Below are positions 59,101 through 64,000 of a stretch of 64,000 nucleotides of DNA, piece by piece (the stretch's first letter is position 1; every line of letters starts with the position of its first letter). Location of the stretch: positions 596,001-660,000 of the forward strand of contig JACVTC010000104.1 of assembly GCA_016946835.1 (NCBI GenBank). Reading direction: 5' to 3'. This stretch comes from Neocallimastix lanati (nom. inval.). Lineage: Eukaryota > Neocallimastigomycota > Neocallimastigomycetes > Neocallimastigales > Neocallimastigaceae. The notes under the pieces are model-generated. The model saw only the letters and a list, made by a program, of their open reading frames with translations, did no database searches and had not been told where the DNA came from. Made by a program: the position numbers and the translations under genes.

Positions 59101-59263
59101 AACTTTAATGGTAAACTTTCAAAAGAATTTCCAATACACCGTGGTGTTCGCCAAGGGTGTCCTCTCTCACCTATTTTATTCAATATATTTATCAATGATA
59201 TTTTTGATAAATGTAAAAGTTATGGTGTGATTACTGAAAAGAAAAAGTGTTGTGGTGGTATAA
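56200..59263 (+). mobile_element. LINE (non-LTR retrotransposon), long copy cut off in RT (copy 3)
   Basis: The 5' leader is about 480 bp and contains GAGATTGATTCACTC at 56332. The open reading frame begins at 56685. Order: N-terminal domain, APE-like endonuclease, linker, reverse transcriptase up to CCGG just before FADD. Homology to copy 1 then stops abruptly at 59263 and unrelated AT-rich DNA follows, so the 3' third is missing. The exact 5' end was not found. Confidence 0.92.
56685..57299 (+). CDS. LINE protein, N-terminal domain and start of endonuclease (copy 3)
   Basis: The frame starts MSTIRRGLRHYDPDHDKFVL. Residues 20-105 form a predicted RRM-like fold (inference). Residues 145-200 open the APE-like endonuclease (LCISWNINGW with the metal-binding Asn, CICLQEVG with the catalytic Glu). 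It ends at TGA in the A7 run at about 57286; the endonuclease continues in the next frame, so this and the following entry are one gene split by a one-base shift. Confidence 0.85.
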   Translation: MSTIRRGLRHYDPDHDKFVLIFIHDLESWTESRLWEFLSKKISNCNEVVHGIVKKHYINMENYFILRVNYNNYTDYLKVIYLITKHLPVKRIKWKITSRIRTFSNVNHNRTRYYSEPSIPISESLLYANPFSNTQYFNLCISWNINGWNSEKRDGLTNFNSIFNPICICLQEVGNSSFLNSFSNSYPFLNHYRTVLRRADKKIP

Positions 59264-59274
59264 AGTTTAGGTAA
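57277..59274 (+). CDS. LINE protein, endonuclease end and reverse transcriptase, truncated (copy 3)
   Basis: About 665 codons. The endonuclease ends with IVGDFNM (near residue 86), SCIDFIVV and ISDHLPLIL. A Cys/His-containing linker follows (SAFHCPAYIKKLSHEKH). The reverse transcriptase then has KAPGPDGIP (near 422), SIPKKGDLSDCNNYRGISL, EQFGFRNKEECISL, AFLDLKKAYDSV (motif A) and HRGVRQGCPLSPILFN (motif B). The frame ends KKCCGGIKFR, where copy 1 reads KKCCGGLFADD, so the catalytic FADD box and the zinc knuckle are lost. The reading frame is otherwise intact, implying a recent insertion. Confidence 0.88.
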   Translation: MRTKKFPDMRGLYIGVHSTCQFTDDDFEYRYILSVNIFSFWGVRCSLGNIYIPSKKHKDSREKAETYFANWLKKHQNNPSAIVGDFNMTKQRLKDLILRISPQWFVMDMVGHQFTWSNGGKNSCIDFIVVNDKLRNYLNIASVCYSFNDISDHLPLILSCKKISPDGFVTPPRDKQIKWSNRICRDKCEAIFSHNKFICLLDEFEHNDNPDSNTMVKKLLDTANKIGDDIQARVPTNLQGSAFHCPAYIKKLSHEKHLFYKRIKNFKLSNDLSNLQEFCDLSKEYRVLSDYIISIKRNIRIIRFKNLIHSIGECFLKNDAQRGWSGLKKISKPSYSPSQSPVYIKDKEGNVLVSQEDQHNRFAEHYEELASDITGHSLNENYWKRILNNSSTPQESWDINQPNSMSEIHSTVLSMKNNKAPGPDGIPTEFFKAFFNSESSTSSQDDSNQEVTYSDCAKCLLLLFNKIWDGDFPNEWNSASIVSIPKKGDLSDCNNYRGISLINVGLKILSKIVTKRISDYAFSNGIIRPEQFGFRNKEECISLFVSIREIYQRRKFKDKFTFLAFLDLKKAYDSVPIYNILTKLNNLGIRSKCLQFITNLYLTSKARANFNGKLSKEFPIHRGVRQGCPLSPILFNIFINDIFDKCKSYGVITEKKKCCGGIKFR

Positions 59275-59674
59275 AAAAATAGATTATAAATCAACACTTC
59301 AATAATAACACTAAAACACAAAATAATAGTTTTAAAGAACAAGTTTTATTAATTTTTTAAACATTAAAATCTTTATTTATTTTAAAGTGTTATTAACAAG
59401 AAATCGTTAATAACAATTACATCGATTAAAATACATGAAATTTGATAACTATTTATATTTTTATCTTATTACATTTATAATATATAATTCCTATTGAATT
59501 ATATTATCTAGCTATTTATTTAAAAACAATACTAACCTAAACTAATAATAAATAATTAACTATTACTAAATAAAGAGAATTATAATTAATAACTAAAATA
59601 AATATAATCAATTCTAATTGAGTTCATTTATTATTTATTTATTATTTAAATATTATTGTAACGAAATCTTCAGT
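59264..59674. other. AT-rich segment interrupting LINE copy 3, possibly a solo LTR
   Basis: The segment begins where LINE homology stops and runs to the start of the 5-prime-most LTR. If taken from TGGTATAAAG (59256) to ATCTTCA (59672) it has TG and CA ends like an LTR, but no clean target duplication was found. No coding sequence. Confidence 0.35.
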
Positions 59675-60201
59675 TGTTGAGGTTCATATTAGAAAAGGAG
59701 TGTGAACATTAAATAAATAGATAAATTAAATAACTACTAAATTACACTAAAAGAATTTATTATTACACATTATAAATTTTATTTAAAGAACTATTATTAA
59801 AAATATTTATTATTTATAAATTATATAATTATTTTATTGTTAAAAATAACTTTATTAATATTAATATTTATTATTATAACAATATGGGAAACCTTTCAAT
59901 TATTATTACTATTTCATTATTACTACTATTTTTACTATTTCTTTTCTCAGAAAGGCCCCCTTCATAAAATAATATGGATAATACATATTTTATATTATTT
60001 AATTACATTATTAAAACCAATCATATAAATTAATTAATTACATAAATTTAATATAAAAAATAATAAAATATAACTAATATAAAAATTATTAATATAGAAT
60101 ATAAGAAAATTATTAATAGTAAAGAATATAATAATATATTTTTATATAATAAATTATTAAAAATTTAATTAAAAATATCATTATTATTCTATTCTTTATC
60201 A
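59675..60201 (-). repeat. 3' LTR of the short element (left copy)
   Basis: 527 bp. In element orientation it starts TGATAAAGAATAG and ends GAACCTCAACA. It contains AAAGGGGGCC-type sequence near its middle (the CAGAAAGGCCCCC block on plus), unusually GC-rich for the window. Confidence 0.9.
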
Positions 60202-60215
60202 TGATGCCCCCGCTA
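60202..60215 (-). other. Polypurine-tract-like sequence of the short LTR element
   Basis: In element orientation AGCGGGGGCATCA precedes TGATAAAG, the first bases of the 3' LTR. The neighbouring gypsy element has CGGGGCATCT at the same place. It is short for a polypurine tract but conserved between the two. Confidence 0.55.
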
Positions 60216-60269
60216 AAACTTTTGCTATACTATAGCAAAGGCAAATTTTCTTATATTATTAACTAAATA

Positions 60270-60309
<40 letters not shown>

Positions 60310-60464
60310 AACTATATAACTAAATAAAAATATAATTTTTTTTTTTTTTATATATAATATTATCATTATTTCTTAAATTTAAAAATTTTTGTATATTTTA
60401 AAATATATTTTAATATATGTATTAATTGAAATATTTAAATTAAATAATTTAATTTATATATTAC

Positions 60465-60711
60465 CATATATTAAAAATTTTTCATAATAATTTTTAAAAG
60501 TTCCAAAAATTTCAGGATCAACTTGGATTGTACCAAAAAAAAAATTTTTCAAATATTTTTTTTTTAATTTTTTTTTTTTTTTCTTGCCATTTTTTTTTTT
60601 ATTTTTGTTATATTCTTCAGTTCTCCAGTAGCTTCGATATCTTCGCTAGTTATTTCAACTATGAACTTTAAAACTTCATTTTCTTCTTTCATTTAGAAAT
60701 TAACCCTTTTT

Positions 60712-60774
<63 letters not shown>

Positions 60775-61590
60775 TTCTTCGTATAATAATTTCTTATTCA
60801 ATTAAATTAAAAATTATTATATAACATATTTTGAAGGTTATATTTAATATGTATTCTCCTTTTTTTTTTTTTTTTTATATTTCATCATAATTATTATTAC
60901 TAATGTTCAATTATCCTCTTATTTATTATATTCTTCTTGTTTTAAAGTTATTATTTCATTAAATTCTTTAATTCTATTTTCACATTGTTTTAATGAATTC
61001 TCTAAATCAGTGATATTAATATTATGTTCAAACTTCAATAATTCAATTTATGAAACTAAATGAATTTTCCATTTGATATATCACTAATTTATATTTTATT
61101 TTTATTTTATTTTAAATTACTACTTTTACCAAGTTTCAAAGATTCAATTTCACAATTTAATTTATTAATTTTCTTGGACTGTGAAGAATTGTTTCATTTG
61201 TAATATTTTCTTTTTTTCAATTACTGAATTGTTCTCTTCCTGAATTAAGAATATTTATGTTATCTTTATAGGGATTTTTCTTACTAATATTTTCTTCTTT
61301 TTTTGTAATTTGAATAAAATTATCTTCTTCAAAAATAATTTTCTCTTTTTATTTTTCTATAATTTGAATAATATTATATTCTTCAAAAATATTTTTCTTT
61401 AATTCACTTTTTTTTTTAATTCACTTATTTTATCTTTCAATTCAGTTATGCTTTGCATTAATAATTCTTCATTTAAAATAACAACTGGAACTTGTTCTTC
61501 TCATATTTTGTTTAATTCTTGTAAATGCTTAATGTAATTATATAATTTATTAAATTCCTCAATTGGAATTCTAATTATTGATCATAAAAA
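60465..61590 (-). pseudogene. Decayed gag-like coiled-coil coding scraps inside the short LTR element
   Basis: Minus-strand frames in order are IPIEEFNKLYNYIKHLQELN, ELLMQSITELKDKISELKK, MKEENEVLKFIVEITSEDIE and FGTIQVDPEIFGTFKNYYEK, separated by stops and shifts in homopolymers. They are charged and helical, like the coiled-coil part of gag proteins (inference). No zinc knuckle, protease or RT motif was seen. Confidence 0.4.
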
Positions 61591-61810
61591 AAAAATATAA
61601 AATTTATTATGTTCTAATAAATTTTCAATTAATGTAATTATAGAAACACTAAATAATATAATAAATATTATTATTTCTTAAAAATATATTGTAAATTTTT
61701 TTTTTTTTTATAATTTCTTCAAATTTTGTAATATTTTAAGTATTAATTTTATATTATAAACTAAATATAAATTATTTTAAATTAAAATTTTAAAATTATT
61801 CAATGTTTAT

Positions 61811-62079
61811 TATATTGGAACTACCGCAGTAAACCAATATATTGTTAACTTTCTTCAAGTTCGAAAATCCTTTTTCGACACCCAAGAAAGTTTATTTGAA
61901 ATAATTTTTATATATTTATTCCTTAAGTTCGGCACTCTCTGTCCGACACTTAAGGATTTAAAAAAAATTATTATACTTACCTTCAGGCTCAGCACTCTCT
62001 GGCTGACCACCTAAGGATTTTATTTAAAAATTAAAAATTTATTTGTTAGGCTCGAAATACTCTTCGACCACCTAACAAA
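61811..62079. repeat. Array of five two-storey hairpins with different stems
   Basis: (A) 811-818/834-841, TATATTGG, inner ACT/AGT. (B) 847-855/884-892, AACTTTCTT, inner TCGAAAA/TTTTCGA. (C) 921-927/949-955, CCTTAAG, inner TCGG/CCGA. (D) 61980-61987/62010-62016, CCTTcAGG with one bulged base, inner TCAGC/GCTGA. (E) 62042-62050/62071-62079, TTTGTTAGG, inner TCGAA/TTCGA. Last digits of A-C are within 61800-61999. C and D share the loop CACTCTCTG, and C to E share a CA or CCA bulge on the 3' side between stems. Stems differ yet all pair, as expected if the fold, not the sequence, is kept. Confidence 0.85.
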
Positions 62080-62292
62080 AAAAAAATATAATTATTAAAT
62101 TGAATTCATTTTAAAATTATTCAATTTTTAACAATTCAATTTTAAATTTATATATATATTATTTTTACTTAAATTATTACTAAAATTTTATAATTAAATT
62201 TATAATTTCTTTGTATTACAATTATGATCATTTATTTTTATATTATATTTTATTCTATTATTTTTCTTATCTATTCATCAATGTTTTCACAC

Positions 62293-62310
62293 TCCCCGAT
62301 ATCTCCACCA
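62293..62310 (-). other. Primer-binding-site-like sequence
   Basis: Seven bases inside the 5' LTR (element orientation), TGGTGGAGATATCGGGGA is complementary to a sequence ending TATCTCCACCA, the form of a tRNA 3' end with CCA. Position and TGG start fit an LTR-element primer site. The tRNA is not identified. Confidence 0.6.
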
Positions 62311-62317
62311 ATTTTTA

Positions 62318-62850
62318 TGTTGAGGTTCATATTAGAAAAGGAGTGTGAACATTAATTAAATAGATAAATTAAATAATTACTAAATTACACTAAAAGAATT
62401 TATTATTACACATTATAAATTTTATTTAAAGAACTATTATTAAAAATATTTATTATTTATAAATTATATAATTATTTTATTGTTAAAAATAACTTTATTA
62501 ATATTAATATTAATATTTATTATTATAACAATATGGGAAACCTTTCAATTCTTATTCCTATTTCATTATCACTACTATTTCTACTATTTCTTTTCTCAGA
62601 AAGGCCCCCTTCATAAAATAATATGGATAATACATATTTTATATTATTTAATTACATTATTAAAACCAATCATATAAATTAATTAATTACATAAATTTAA
62701 TATTTAAAATAATAAAATATAATTAATATAAAAATTATTAATATAGAATATAAGAAAATTATTAATAGTAAAGAATATAATAATATATTTTTATATAATA
62801 AATTATTAAAAATTTAATTAAAAATATCATTATTATTCTATTCTTTATCA
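62318..62850 (-). repeat. 5' LTR of the short element (right copy)
   Basis: 533 bp, near-identical to the left LTR, with an extra ATTAAT in a TTAATATTAATATT stretch near 62497-62515. It is followed directly by CAGT and then by the terminus of the next LTR. Confidence 0.9.
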
Positions 62851-62854
62851 CAGT

Positions 62855-63158
62855 TGTTAAGGTTTTAGAGAATTAAATAAAAATAAAGTAAGGAAACACA
62901 AATTTTATTTATTTATTTATTATTTTTATTTATAAATTTATTTGATTTTATTTGATGATATTTAAAAATTAGTAGCAAAATTTACAACTATTTATACTTT
63001 TTTTTCAAGGCATAAAAGTTGTTCTTGCCACTAAATTACATTTTATTATTATTTTTCTTTTTATATATAAAAACTATTAAATTTAAATTGATTTTTATAA
63101 TCAATTATATAAAATTTAATTATAACAATATAAATAAAATACATTTATAATATTAATA

Positions 63159-63234
<76 letters not shown>

Positions 63235-63729
63235 CTAATCTATCTAAAATATTACTAATAAGAATTTATTTAATTGGCTAAAATTTTTATTACAATCTGT
63301 TAAAATATTCAAATAAAAATAAAAATACTATTCTAATATAAAGGTTTTTAATAAAATAAAATATTTTTCAATATAAAATAAAACATTTCGATATAAAATT
63401 TTATAATAAAAGTTAAAATATAATATATAAATTTTTAATTATCAATATATAAAAATATTATTAATACAAATTTTCATTATTAATATAAAAATAAAAAAAT
63501 AAGATTTATTATTAATATTGTTAATATAAGTTTTAAATATATAAAAATATTACTATTAATATAAGATTTAATATAAAAATTATAAAGTTTAATATAATTT
63601 TTGATCTAATTTTTAATCTTTGAATTTAAAAATTTATTAAAGTACAAAAATAATAATGTACACATAATGTATTAGAAATAAATCGTAGATTTAATTAAGA
63701 ATGCATTATTTAGTACATTCTTATCAAGA
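62855..63729 (-). repeat. Probable 3' LTR of a Ty3/gypsy element
   Basis: In element orientation it begins TGATAAGAATGTAC directly after CGGGGCATCT and ends AAACCTTAACA. Both termini resemble those of the short element (TGATAAAGAAT, CCTCAACA). It contains a T/A homopolymer of about 69 bases at 63166-63234. The other LTR lies outside the window, so the boundaries rest on the termini and the integrase frame next to it. Confidence 0.65.
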
Positions 63730-63744
63730 TGCCCCGACGAAGAC

Positions 63745-63999
63745 TCAAGCTTCTCTGTAAGCGGAGTTAAACTTTACTAAATTTTTAAAATGAACATTCC
63801 TATCGAGTTGTTTCCCAGTTTTCTGATCGATTAAGGTTGCCGTGTTGAATTGAATTTTTAAAATTTTAAATGGTCCATTGTAATATGGTTCTAGCTTAGT
63901 GCGGCTAAAGTTTCTAACAAGAACAAGATCACCAGCTTTTAATTCTTTTCCTTTTTTCATACTTATTTGTTCTTCTCGTCTTGTTGCCCAATACTTGTT
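63745..63999 (-). CDS. Ty3/gypsy integrase C-terminal end (GPY/F domain), partial
   Basis: An open frame enters from the right edge and stops 15 bp before the LTR. It reads NKYWATRREEQISMKKGKEL, then GDLVLVRNFSRTKLEPYYNG, then PFKILKIQFNTATLIDQKTG. GDLVLVRN, then L-x-P-x-x-x-GPFKI, is the integrase C-terminal GPY/F module of Ty3/gypsy (Metaviridae) elements, which contacts DNA during integration. There is no chromodomain after it. Being intact up to the edge, it suggests a possibly active element. Confidence 0.88.
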   Translation of the reverse strand, partial: NKYWATRREEQISMKKGKELKAGDLVLVRNFSRTKLEPYYNGPFKILKIQFNTATLIDQKTGKQLDRNVHFKNLVKFNSAYREA

Positions 64000-64000
64000 A

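Larger units (their letters stand above)
59675..62850 (-). mobile_element. Short LTR retrotransposon without pol (non-autonomous), 4-bp target duplication CAGT
   Basis: Two near-identical LTRs (59675-60201, 527 bp; 62318-62850, 533 bp) begin TGTTGAGGTT and end CTTTATCA. They differ by a 6-bp ATTAAT expansion and scattered changes. CAGT occurs immediately outside each (59671-59674 and 62851-62854). The minus-strand orientation is set by a GGGGGCATCA tract beside the left LTR and by a primer-binding-like sequence beside the right one. The 2.1-kb interior has no protease, RT or integrase; it holds decayed gag-like coiled-coil coding scraps and an array of hairpins. High LTR identity implies recent movement, hence help from an autonomous element. 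Confidence 0.88.

Noticed and set aside
59837-60028. 63- and 65-codon frames repeated at 59837 and 62480
   Set aside because: Both lie in the two LTR copies; the duplication reflects the LTR, not a gene pair. The frame runs antisense to the element.

Overview
The window looks like nuclear DNA from an extremely AT-rich fungus, most likely an anaerobic gut fungus (Neocallimastigomycota). Support: long A/T homopolymers and (ATT)n tracts, short GT-AG introns, Asn-rich proteins, a fungal-type ribosomal protein L11, and a PX-PH-RhoGAP protein of the fungal Bem3 type. The organism is inferred; no marker settles the genus. Host genes are sparse and stand out as islands of higher GC.

Layout. 1-0.7 kb: first exons of a CinA-like molybdopterin-binding protein (minus), running off the left edge. 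1.3-5.4 kb: a broken LINE (minus) joined to a GC-rich block with a tRNA-like sequence. 6.5-10.6 kb: a four-exon gene for an unrecognised 1,199-residue Asn-rich protein (minus). 10.6-19 kb: no gene seen; simple DNA and two blocks of a 7-bp satellite. 19-28.7 kb: graveyard of old elements (chromodomain-like scrap, LINE fossil, decayed coding DNA, degenerate repeats, MULE transposase remnant split by a MITE) and one unexplained coding island. 28.7-38.4 kb: simple DNA, a small three-exon gene (33.4 kb, plus) and a third block of the satellite. 38.5-44.7 kb: ten-exon Bem3-like RhoGAP gene (minus). 47.4-48.0 kb: two-exon small gene (minus). 49.1-49.5 kb: GC islands. 49.8-50.8 kb: RPL11 (plus). 51.9-54.7 kb: second broken LINE (plus). 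55.3-56.1 kb: last two exons of a membrane-protein gene (minus). 56.1-64 kb: a nest of a third LINE, a short LTR element with near-identical LTRs, and the 3' end of a Ty3/gypsy element.

How parts relate. Exon structures were rebuilt by hand from GT/AG sites with matching phase; they are predictions, strongest where a known domain is restored (Bem3-like, RPL11). The three LINEs share one architecture (N-terminal domain, APE-like endonuclease, reverse transcriptase, C-terminal zinc knuckle), a common 5' leader motif and a common 3' end. The short LTR element shares its LTR termini and polypurine-tract region with the neighbouring gypsy element, so it looks like a non-autonomous partner; it carries five consecutive two-storey hairpins with different stems, the most unusual structure in the window. 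No CRISPR, rRNA or intact tRNA gene was seen.
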